From contig CM060731.1 of the NCBI GenBank assembly GCA_030704615.1, forward strand, positions 16,618,001 through 16,682,000: a stretch of 64,000 nt of DNA, written 5' to 3'. A program made the position numbers and the translations under genes. Shown piece by piece: positions 35,701 through 46,969 of the stretch (the first letter of the stretch is position 1; each line of letters begins with the position of its first letter). Below the pieces are notes generated by a model. It was not told the origin of the DNA. It searched no databases and saw nothing but the letters and a program-made list of their open reading frames with translations. This DNA comes from Takakia lepidozioides (Eukaryota; Streptophyta; Takakiopsida; Takakiales; Takakiaceae).

Positions 35701-38700
35701 ATGCAACATCCAATTACCCACAACATCAGGTGTGAAGATTATGATGTCGATGAAACAGTACTATTTGGGGTGCAGCGACCATCCAACTGAAACAGCCACA
35801 ACCACCAGAACTCTCTGTTGATAACATGTGAGCGGCAGTAACTATTCTTGTCAAACAAATCCAAAGAAAAAGTGCAATTAAAGCATAAATACTACCAGTT
35901 GAGTCGGCCGGGTGCCTACCTCATCAATATCACTATCTGTACTAGAAATCTCTGAATCACCAACAGACTGAGTAGCCCTCCATATTCCTCCCTTGTGAAC
36001 AGGGGTTGTCCGTGGTGCTGTTCCAAGAAGATTTGGCTTCTCATGGAGAAAGTGAACCAGCTCTGAAGCATCCTTCCCATGAAGCCACATGTCCAATAAG
36101 AGTACTTTGAACTGCCGGTCAGCTTTTACAGCTTCTTGCAAAGCATATATCGCAGCTTCGACCCCATCAACACCCACAGACAACATTCCCCATACCTGCA
36201 GCACATAACAGCAAACACTAAAATGAGTGAAAATGGCAGTACATATGTTCGGGAACCATGTCACAGCTGTCTCATAAGACATCATCTGCAGTAGCTTGTG
36301 GCCATAGACCCCATGCCCAGCTTGGGCAGATCCAGAGGGTCCTTTGTGAGGGGCTCACTCCAGTAGTGAGACTTACCATGAAATAAGCAATTGGTTCGGG
36401 CTTTCTACATTTCCTTTAGAAAGCCCTTCACAAAAGCATCAATCTGCTGTGTATAAGCTACCAGCAATTAGACCCATCAGGGCCGGGGCCAGAGCCAGGG
36501 CTTTATGCTCTGCCTTGTGAAAGTTGGTGAACGGAGGTGCAAGACTCTCTGATGAGGACATTGTATCAGAAAATGGATAGTGTCTTCAGGCCGCCCGTAC
36601 ATTGGGCATTGACAATGTCCCTTTCCTCTCTGTATGGGTTTATTGTTCCAAGGTAGACTCCCCGCCCTGAGTTCAATCATTCTAGTGTCGACAGTACGTA
36701 GACCCTGCAGATTATCCTTAAGACCTCACCTAGAAGGCCACCACCGTGCATTTACTAACATTGGCTTCGTCAAAGTACCTCTCTGCACAATCAATCAACT
36801 CCTGAAGACTGAATAGGGTATCCCCTAGACCATCCACAAACATAAGAGCTGGTATGGTAGTATCACCCACCTTTAACCCATACGGTTACAACTTACAACC
36901 TTGAGCTACACCTTGGTCAATGTCAAGGAAATTAGACTTCTTGCCATTGACCATAAGTGTTCGCATACAGATTGTGAACCTCCCTCCACACCTTTCCCCA
37001 GAACACCACCAGTCTTAAGCCACAGCCCATCACACCATACACTGCCATAGGCCTTCTTTACATGATCCACTCAACCCCTATTTCTACGGAAGCCCGCCTG
37101 AACTTCATGGAAAACACTCCTAGACTCCAAATCAACCTTGAGACTGTTGGTTGTAATCCTACAAAACAGCTTGCCAACTGCACTAAGAAGCATGATGCCG
37201 TGGAGGTTCCCAGGCTCTGTCACCTTTCTCATACATATTGACAATGACACCCTCTCCCCAACAAAAGCGTATCGAGAGACAGAGAGAGAATGTACTCATA
37301 AGACGTTGTCTACTGAGAAGCCTTGTGGCCACAAGACCCTGTTTGGGAGGAACAATGGGGAACAGACACAACCTTTGTGAGGGCCTCACTCCAGTAGTGG
37401 GACTAACCTACAAGTAGTTTGGGCTTGTGGAGAGAAAGAGCAAGGGGCACATCCAGGCAAAGACTGACAGACGCAGGACAAACAGAAACATCCCAGGCAG
37501 GTGAAATGCCAAGAGACAGAAGAAGCAGCACCTTGAGCATATCAACAAGAATGCTCCGATTCACATCGTTATCATCGACGACAAGCGCAGGAATCCCCTT
37601 CAAGCTCTCCACATTGAGAGCAGAGGGCAGATCACACTCTGGCGGTATGTGAAAATTGGCAGTGAAACAGAAAGTGCTGCCTTTACCCTCACTTTCCACC
37701 CACATCCTGCCGCCCATGGCTGCCGCCAGTTTCGATGAGATCACCAGGCCTAGGCCTGTCCCTCCATATAACCTTCATTCATAACACAAGAAAACGCATG
37801 AACTCTTATGCACTTGACATGCATCTGTTCAATAGGCTCAAGTTGAGGGTGAGCTGCATAGAGTGTAGCTTCTTCCTCATCCGAGAGTCCTCCAGACCAA
37901 TCATAATGTTCCACTAGGCAAGGACGCTTCCCATGTGGTATAGTACCTCATTTTTTTGTGGTGATTGTGACCTGCTGTCGTCCACGTTTAATCGTGAGAG
38001 TCTGGCTACCCCAATCGTGGTAAGATTGGACCTGCATGAGCCAGGGTTGTCCGAGTAGCACCGACAACAAAATACCACTCGCATACAGGGGATTCAAACA
38101 TATTAAGTACAACTTGATTGTTTATATTTACATACAACAGCCAAGTGGAACCCTTGAATTCATTAAATATGGAACACTCCTTGCAATACATACCTTGTTG
38201 TCGATGAGTCCACTTGAGAGAAAGCCTGAAATAGCAAGGACTGCTTGTGCTTCGGTATCCCAATACCTGACATGCCCAATAGGGCATTAATTAGTGCTGT
38301 TTTTCATTCATTCCCATAACAGTCCATGAGGGAAGGGTAAGCGGGTCTCTGTATACATGCCAGGGGATAGGGAACCAACTAACTTTGAAGGTCTACGATG
38401 AGAAATTCACTCTATATGGCATGTCTTTCTGATGGGAGACTTTACAGTTCATGATGGTAAAGCTACAATGCCACAGAATTACAATATTTGGGCGGATGTG
38501 ACCATCTGATATACAGCTTCTGATGTACTTTTGTATTTGGTTGTTAAAGATTCAATTCCAAGATGAGCAAAATCATCTCTGTAACTTTAAGCAGCAAAGA
38601 CAACTCTCAGTGCAACCAGGTTTTGAAGGCCAGGAAGACATCCAAGTTCTCCCTGCTTATGCTGGCTACAATCCTACAAGGACAGTTCTTTCCAAACTAG

Positions 38701-41700
38701 TAGCTCACACTTATCGAGATTTAAAAATTGTTGTAATTCTGAGGAACTATCTCCCAAATTAGTTACATATTGAAGCTAGCTACCTCAGGGCACAGAGGAA
38801 GCTTTAAAAAGGAGAAGCTCAACACAGATAGTCTTGGAGCATTGATGAATAACAGAGGCAGGAACAACCTCGAGGACCTTCTCACACTGGGCACTAGGCT
38901 GCAGTTTGAAGAATCTTTGTACACTAGCTAAAGGCAGCTAGGACAGAGAGACACAACACCATGTAATGAACTTTCGGGCTTGTGTCACATGTAAGAACAG
39001 CTGACCGCTGTATCTGTCTCAACCCGAGATCTGGTCAAAAGCATCCAAACACTGTCTGACCTGCTCTTTCACTAAAAGTGAAAAGGTCAAGATAATGCCT
39101 AGCTGCGAGCCTCCTCACGGTTGTGGGTGAAATACTCATCAAATTGTTGCTATGTTACAGAGCCTTCAGGAGAAGATCTGGAAGACCAGAATCAACTCTT
39201 TTCTAAGGTAGAGCACTGCTGGAATGAGCCCTCCCAGAAACTCTGCTCCTCTCATCCACCTACCTTTCCACTTCTCCCCCTGCCCTATCCAATTATACCA
39301 AAACCACACACAGTATCCAACACCAGAAGCTTCCAGAAAGTGAAGGCAAACGAGAACATCACCCACATACCTCCATTTGCACACAGAATGTTGCAAGCAG
39401 GACAAGAAGGGAACAAACGTGAACTCACCAGTGTCCCTCACACAGAAGAGGAGCTCAATATTGTCCTCGGCCCTGCTCTGAACGGTCGCAGAGACAATCA
39501 CCTCTCCTTCAGCAGTGAACTTTATACTATTACCTGCCAAATGTATCAGATGAATTAGCCCCTCAAACACTTGTGACGTTCAAAGTCTAAGCTTCGGTAT
39601 GGTTCACACCAGGTCACTAAAACCAGGTCAGTTTGAGGGACGTGCTGCCCCACTCAGCTGGTAGTAGGATAACCAAAGGTTCTGATTCTTAATACCATAT
39701 GTACTATAGTTAACACATCTTGTCAGTGAACTCCCAAATCACAGTGAAACCTAATGATTATCTCAATTGTCTGTCTTTCACATTTTTTCTGAGTGCAGAC
39801 ATATACCACAACTAGCACAAAGAATAGAATTGGGTGCCTCTCAGGTTCAGATGAACTTAGGGTAGTATCCTCTCGTCCCTACATTGGAAGAATTACACCA
39901 ACAACCTAAAACTCGATGTGATTGCCAATGTGCTTCCGACACCTCATCAACTGAGAGAGAAACCAAAATAATCCAGGAGGTATAACTTGAAGTAGAAAGG
40001 AATCTGCACTGTTAGAGTCTGACGCATTAGTTCCAAACTTACCTATGAGGTTAACAAACACTTGAAATAGTCGGCCAGGATCACCAATAATCTGATCAGG
40101 TACAGCATGGTCCACCTGGCATGCTAGTTCCAGGCCCTTTTTATTGGCACGTGCAGCCAACACTGAGACCGCATGTTCCAGCTGATCATACAGAGAAAAT
40201 TGAATATCCTCCATCTCGAGCTTCCCAGCTTCTATTTTACTGAAATCTAATATGTCAGTTATGATCCTTAGCAAGTGTTTGGCTGAAAATCGTACCTGTT
40301 CCACAATCCCCCACAGGTCAGCTACATATAAATGAAGAGAGCACAGTGAACTGTTTCGCAGTAAAGTAAGGTTCAAGCAAATCATCATACCCAGCTCTCC
40401 ACATGTCAAGCTAGCCACAACAAAGCTAACCAAACCAAAATAAAATCACAGCTAAAGCCCTGCCTTGGCCATGATGAAGGAAATCAGGCAATTATACCGT
40501 CATGCAGAAGTTTTGCTGCTGGGTTTCCACATGCCTTCATCAGCACTACAGAAGAGAAATCCACATACCCTGACATCTACTTTCACATGCTGTGCGTCAG
40601 TCTAGAAATAGAACATACCAGTTCAAGATACTCTTGCTGCTCAGGAGACGTTTCAGTATCTAGACAAAGCTCTGTACAATTTATGATTCCATTCAGGGGT
40701 GTGCGAATCTCATGGGACATATTTGCTAGGAATTGCGACTTCATCTTATCAGCTTGCAAAGCTGCATCCTTGGCTTTCTTAACCTCCTCCTCTACTCGCT
40801 TCCGCTCTTCAACTTCAACTGTGAGAGCTTCATTTACACAGGCTAACTCATGTGTCCTTGCACTGACTTGAGCACACTGCACCATGTCCACCAATCCCTG
40901 GATAAATACTCCCTTCTATATAACTCCAAGTCTCTCCTTCACAAGGAGCAACTACATCGCCAAAGATCCTCTATCAAACCAGCTCCTTGGCAGCAAGCCA
41001 TAGCCTTGCACTGTAGCAGTAGTGCTTCCAGTTTGCTGGGGTGTAAAGGGGAAGAAAACATGCATCATCGAACCCTCATCTATATATTACAGAAAGAAAA
41101 CATAGGCCCTTGCCTTTTGCTCAAGCGCCAGGTGGCTGCTGGCAATCTCCTCTGCCATCCAGTTAAAAGTAAGCCTTAGATCATCAATTTCATCCCGAAG
41201 AATCACCGTCCCTATCATAATCCTTGCACTCATGTCGCCCCCACCAATAGCTGTCGCCACTGTCCCCAATTCAATGATAGGAGAAGTGAAGAGCTGAAGA
41301 CAACACCAATAAACCGGTATGTGATGACAAAATCAGTTGACCAACCACGTGCCTTGGAACTCAGCATCACAATGAAAGAAAACACGAAAAAAAAATTCTG
41401 TTTTCTAATAGAGAGAAAGAGAGCAAACCCCGCAATCTTCCCTGTGAACTGGTATCTTGAAAACACCTTCAACCACCCTAAGAAACTAACTGGAGTGTAA
41501 ACCCACCAGAATCTAGACTTGAGTCCAAAACTTATATCCCCCTACTGTACTTTGAGAGTCGACTTGGTAAAACAATATAACAAGCCCTGCTGCACGGTGC
41601 TGACATCCACACACCTCATCCATACCCCAGGCCAAAACTCATCTGCTAATCTAAGAGGCAAACAGCGGCCAGATTTAGTTCCACTATATTTGGATGCACC

Positions 41701-44700
41701 GGAAAAGCCAACTTGAAGGTTTGATGTTCAGTCAGATTGCACATCTTAAGGAAGGTTAGGTTGGCCTCAACATTGACTCAGTCCCTCTTCAATCCCAACG
41801 CAGTTTGAGTGCTCTTAGCGCCTTGAATTGGCATGCAAGGCTTCTTTACAGTTCAGTATTTGCACCATAGTGTCCCCTCTTTTCTTCCTGTCCAATAAGA
41901 GAGGGAAACAAACAGATAAAGGAGGCATGGGGGTCCAGGAGATTGGAAAAAGGAGTACCTTTGCAAGTACAAGAGAAGCGAAAACTCCCACCAAGAGAAT
42001 GACGATCATTGCAATTATAATCACAATGCGAACTTTTGCCACTGGTCTAAATGCTTCACGTTCACTCATCTTGGCCAGCAAGCCTACATTCAACAGAAAA
42101 CATCAGCCTCTACTGAAAGATCATCAATGCCCAGTGTACTTAGGATCTGTACAGACCTAGGGCATATGGGCTCCCAGGGTTTGATCAATCATCTGCAATG
42201 GGGGCCTTGGGTATGCTGTCCACATCAGCTGTAAATTTACACTTCCAAACCCTGAAGATCAACACAATTATTTCCCAGGCGATTCAACTGCCTACTAGCA
42301 ACCAGACAACCCAAGATGGTACCTGAGTTGGTTGCTAATATTGCCTCCTATCATTCACAGATCATTTGGAGGTGCAAGAATATCGACCCTTGGATCTACC
42401 AAGGAAAATCCCCATGGATAGAAGAAATAATGCGATTGGCTCTAGCTAAAACTGATTCAAATACAGATCGTGATTGGGGGCCAACCTACTTCTGACAATT
42501 AGCAAAGCTCTCATGCAGTCACGGCACATACCCCAGTTCATGTAGTCCAAAGGAGTATAGGCAACAATGACCGTCTGCCCACGATAATCCTGCTCCACAC
42601 GCGTGCCATTGTCCCGATTTAGACAGGCTAGAGCTATCGCACCTCTCAATGGAATATGGGTGACATTTGGAGATAGGGCCGGAGGTAGTATTAGATGGAC
42701 TTCAGAATTCTCCGGGGCTCCTACAATCAGCTCCCCTGTATTTTCAAGCCCAGTCCGATCCCAGATCAAGCGCCGTAGCCTACTTGCATCCACCCAGGCC
42801 AGTAACACTCCAACTATGTCTTGGTTCTCCTGTGGAGCAACAAAACTCAACTGCAATAAGGAAACTGATAAAATATCTTCTGTCACTACAAAACAAGGTG
42901 ATGCTAACTAAGAGGCATCTAAAATACTACATTACAGTTGTATTTTACTGAGGCACACATGATGATGTAGATACAACACGAACAGAACTGCAACCCGACT
43001 CTACCATATAATATTAATTTTCAATGCATTATTCCTGCAGGTGGTACCTTTACATTACCCCTTGCATTGCCACCTGGTATTACCTTGGGAAGCTAGTACA
43101 AAAGTTTAACATACGCACAGCTATGTGCTTACATAGAGCGGTAAGGCCACCACAACGTTATTCTCAGGCTGTCCTACCTTTCCAGAAATCACACACCTAG
43201 ACATTTTTAGCCATGGTTGAAACCAGAAAGACATTACAGATGCATGCACACCTGAGTTTGTCTATAATTGGTCCAAAGAGGAGCTGTCTTTGAGTTACCA
43301 ACCTTTAAATGAGGGTAAGCATAATTGCCCCTGGCAAGTTGGAACTGCGACCCAGGTGATGCCTAGCAACATAGATGACACGAGACGCCTTCTGTTAAAT
43401 GGTTACAGACTGCCTAGGGATTAGTGCTAATACAAGAGAAGGTCAGCACCTACATGTACTAAAGAGGTTAGTCACCAATATCTACATGATTGGCATGGTC
43501 TCCTGAGCTCTCTTACAGTTCGTGCATTGATATTGGCAGCCTTCATATACACGCAGCATTTCAATAGAGGAGTATTTTCAATTGCGGCATTAATAAGATG
43601 AAGCCTAGAACAACTGAAGGAGGTTGCAGACTTGCATACAGAAATGCCACTTTTAAGACCAATCCACTATCCAGGTCTCAACCACTACAGTATCCAAATG
43701 CCCAGAACCTCCAAAAGTCAGCAGGCTGTCTCCATATAAACATGTACGGTCAAAGATATGGTACTTCAAATCTCCCACATGATGATATAGATCTCATGCA
43801 CATCTGCTCTAGATTGAAAAAAGGATGGTGCACTGAAATCTGACTTGCTGGTCTTTTAAGATAACTAACACCAGCTTCTCAGCCATTAGAATGGAGCTCT
43901 CACCGGCACCCCTAGTCCCCGCTCTTATGTAAGAGAGCTTGAATTCATTTGGTGTTGTGTGAGAAGGACAGGAGGATCACAGGAAAAGGAGATAAATAAT
44001 ATCCCCTGCAGAAAATTATACGGCATGAGAGGGTGAGAAAGGGGAATGACAGATCCAAATACCGTGTCACGACCTCACGTACTACCTAGTCTAATCTCTT
44101 CCAGCATCTTTCTGTTACGTTACTGAATGGATCACTAATGTACAGTCTACTATAGCAACTTGCAAACTTAACGGAGGGTTCCAACAAATGGACTTGTAGG
44201 TTAAAGACTCCACTGGGATCACTAGGTTCTCAAAGACTTCAAAGGAGTCCACTAAGTCTCCTACTGAGCGATGTTGAGGTATACTAAGCCCATTAGGTTA
44301 CACTGGACTACCACTAAAATGCCTGCTGCTGCTTGCCCTTCTCAACTACTGCGCGATGACAGATACCACTACTATGATCACTTGTTTGACATCGACTCCA
44401 GTAGGACCACTAGGTTATAATGGAAGCCACCCAGATAACTTATCATCAAGGCTCAACCCAAATGTTGGTCTCAAAATGAGCTGAAAACTTGCTGACCAAT
44501 GTGGATGATCCAAAACGAATTTGTTTGGCCAAACAAAACTGCAAGGCGAGCAGTGACAGAAGTAACTGACTGGGAGGTCTTGAGAGACCACCTTGATAGG
44601 CACAGGGAGGCCCGTAGCAGACTCCTGCCATAAATGAATACAACACGGTCCCACTATCAGAAATTGACATGGCGAAAGATGAGAACTGTGAAGGTTGGGG

Positions 44701-46969
44701 ACTAAATGATTCTGTCCTATACCACGATAAGTGATTTCATAAAAGCAACCTGTTGAGCAATGCCTCTCCTATCAAGGGTACAGTATAACTAAAATTAGAA
44801 TTGTAGCATATTCCACAACATGGTGGTCAGCAAATCTCCCCGCCGATTAAAAGAGTTCTAGTAGACCAGTAATCTACCTTCCAGCAATCTTTTCCACATC
44901 AATGCAGGTTCATTCATTATAATACTGTCAAAAGAAGGCATTTCCTACAATTGCACCTGTATTGACACCCAGACGAAGTCAGTAGCATCAATAGCCGACA
45001 CTAAACGTCCAGACTGGTTTGGCTCATGCCAGTTGCTGACCTAGCAGTTCACAATGACAGCCTAAAAAAATTTGGAGTTGCTAATGCTTTGCTTAAGGTA
45101 ATCATCTCTGTAACTACCAAGTAACAACTCCACGCAGGCAAAGGTGACCCAAACAGTAGTTGCGTGAAACTACCACAACATAGAGAATGCAGTCTGAACA
45201 TTGTGTTGTCAATCACAGAATCTCCGGCCATCAACTTCACCCATGTCTGGAAGTGACAAGCTGCCACCACTCCCGACCAACTTCATCAGATCCAGAGTGT
45301 GGGTGTAGATTACATCTAATACTATGCTCAAACTCATCAGCATACTGTTATAAAAATCTTTGTACAGTTTTCTGCCACCTGTCCAGAAGGAACAGGAAAA
45401 CGGTTACCACTTGGCAGGCTGATGAAACAGTTGGCATCTTCACTTGACCATAACACTTACGAATTAGGACACGAAATACCGCTTCTCTCACATGTTCAGG
45501 ACAGAACCACCATAAAGGCATGCACAACACTGCATTGGTTATCTAATATCCTCTACTGTTTGTTTGCCGGCGCAGTCTCAAGAAAATCCACCAAGAAGAA
45601 AATTTGAACAGGAATACGGTGATATGGCAGGCTGGGAGATGTGGGGGTGGGGAGGGAGGTGTCCACAAATCTTAACACAATCTATGCCAAACCACTTGAT
45701 GCAATGAGAGATCCCAAGGACTAAGTCTAATGCCCCTTTCCCCGGCCCCTTTTTTATCAAGAATGGGAGAGGCATGGGCAATGATGAGGAGAGGCTTGAT
45801 ATCTACACAATGACTAAAATGAAAGGGTCATCTTGTGAACGTCGAACAAAATTTGACGTGGCGGAAAAAGGAGGGATGAGTAGCAAAGAAAAGAAACTTA
45901 CGGATGTGATATTCCTGGAGAGCAAGTACATCCAACCGGTTGAGGTGTAGACGGGAAAATTAAAGTGCACGCCAGCATACACGTTATCAAGCTGTTCAGT
46001 AGAAAGTGTCGAATTAAAGAACGAAGAATTCGTTAAAAACTGCAACGTCCCATTCTTGTCATATACAGCTGCACTCGAGAACTCTGAAACGGCTGTTACA
46101 GCTGACACTAGGTCACTCAGTGCAACTGAAGTGGATACGTTTGCCCGACTGGACAAATAGTTAACGATCTGGATCCTAGTGGCAATCAGTTGCATTTTGT
46201 CCATTTCTCCACCCAGATAGTCATTTAGCTCCTCTCTCCGCAAAACAGCAACTGTTGTTAGCCGCCTCTCTATTTCGTGCACAAGCTGGGCGCGGGAGTT
46301 GAACCACATAACCAAAGCTAGAATACCTGCTGATACTACCACCTGCATTGGAACCCATATGCATGGAAGTATGAAAAGCCATTCGTTCTGGAGATAATAA
46401 AAAGCTTTGGGTTTCTGAGCTCAAAAGACCTTCAACAAAAGACATTCAAAGTACAGATCCCACAATTTGGAAACCTTTCCAAACTCCCACCCCATCCCTC
46501 ATTGTTGTCCTAGTCCTCCTTATCTCTGGTCAACTAGCAACAAACCACCTCTACCTGTCCCATATGATCAACTGAGAATGTTGGGACAACTTTCTAGAGT
46601 ATCAAAACAATGAACATAGGTGCAAGCCAAACTGTCCAGAAAATGTACAAACCAATGGAAAACAAAGACACTGAAGGATAAACAGCCCACCAGAGTGCCA
46701 ATGAAGAGAGTGAGCTTCAACCAGATTGATGCTTTCAAACTCCTGTTGCGATGTGTTGGAGCACCTGGCTGTAACTGCAATCTTTGGACAGAAATGCTCT
46801 CATGTTCAGCAGGTCTTGAAGATGAACCTCCCTCTAATTCAGATCCATCTTGCTGAAGAGCGGCTGATGGGGATACATGATTGCAGTGTGCCCTGCGACT
46901 TGCTCTCAATCCAGAACACTCCACCATCCTCATGACTTCCCTGTTGTAGAAGGCGCCGTGATGGCACAA
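32738..46969 (-). CDS. Membrane hybrid histidine kinase, Cache-like sensor, HAMP, two receivers
   Basis: Fifteen exons, all phase-compatible: 46969-46691, 46342-45902, 42850-42532, 42083-41959, 41293-41114, 40876-40619, 40295-40043, 39533-39429, 38266-38194, 37772-37532, 36195-35920, 35685-35351, 33992-33881, 33504-33310 and 33016-32738, giving about 1156 residues (about 1144 if translation starts at MRMVE, 46933). Layout: cytosolic N-tail, TM1 near 80-108, extracytoplasmic region of about 255 residues resembling double Cache (ending MNWGLLAKM), TM2 near 364-388, HAMP, HisKA with [12 protein letters not shown] (His about 503), ATPase with NSIKFT, DTGIGIP and YGGTGLGL, then two receivers. Receiver 1 keeps VVDDND, LLLDMW (Asp about 793) and ISKP; receiver 2 keeps AEDN, LILMD (Asp about 1064), VAMTAH and ISKPL. 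It should autophosphorylate and feed a phosphorelay through histidine phosphotransfer proteins. It does not look like a CHASE cytokinin receptor. Ligand unknown. The exon 5 donor is GC, not GT. Confidence 0.92.
34440..34815 (+). mobile_element. LINE 3' fragment in kinase intron 12
   Basis: In the plus sense, opposite to the kinase gene, about 34470-34560 reads as a reverse transcriptase tail with a metal-binding motif [19 protein letters not shown]. It continues to [13 protein letters not shown] near 34740-34770. The end (about 34670-34815) is homologous, in inverted orientation, to about 36320-36480 in another intron of the same gene. Dead and fragmentary. Confidence 0.6.
34842..34995. repeat. 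Two-copy tandem repeat, about 97 bp spacing
   Basis: GGCCACAAGGCTACGGCAAA...TATTCTATCTCCAACCTTG at 34842-34898 is repeated with changes at 34939-34993. It sits just 3' of the LINE fragment in a kinase intron and may belong to its 3' tail. Confidence 0.6.
36320..37260 (-). mobile_element. LINE reverse transcriptase remnant in kinase intron 10
   Basis: On the minus strand, with stops and frame changes, the pieces line up as a non-LTR reverse transcriptase. [14 protein letters not shown] and [12 protein letters not shown] lie near 37190-37080, [15 protein letters not shown] near 37060, a catalytic-loop-like [19 protein letters not shown] near 36860-36800 (second Asp replaced by Gly), then [16 protein letters not shown] and [18 protein letters not shown] near 36660-36540. 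The 3' end (36320-36480) pairs with the plus-strand LINE end at 34670-34815. A third short related piece lies at about 37371-37430. Same strand as the host gene, inside an intron of about 1.3 kb. Confidence 0.65.
42851..45901. other. Long second intron of the kinase gene
   Basis: About 3 kb between the exon 2 donor (TCC|GTAAGT) and the exon 3 acceptor (TTGCAG). No recognisable gene, transposon or structured RNA seen. Confidence 0.55.

Noticed and set aside
43598-43843. Small plus-strand frames in kinase intron 2
   Set aside because: No domain, no coding pattern and no splice support.
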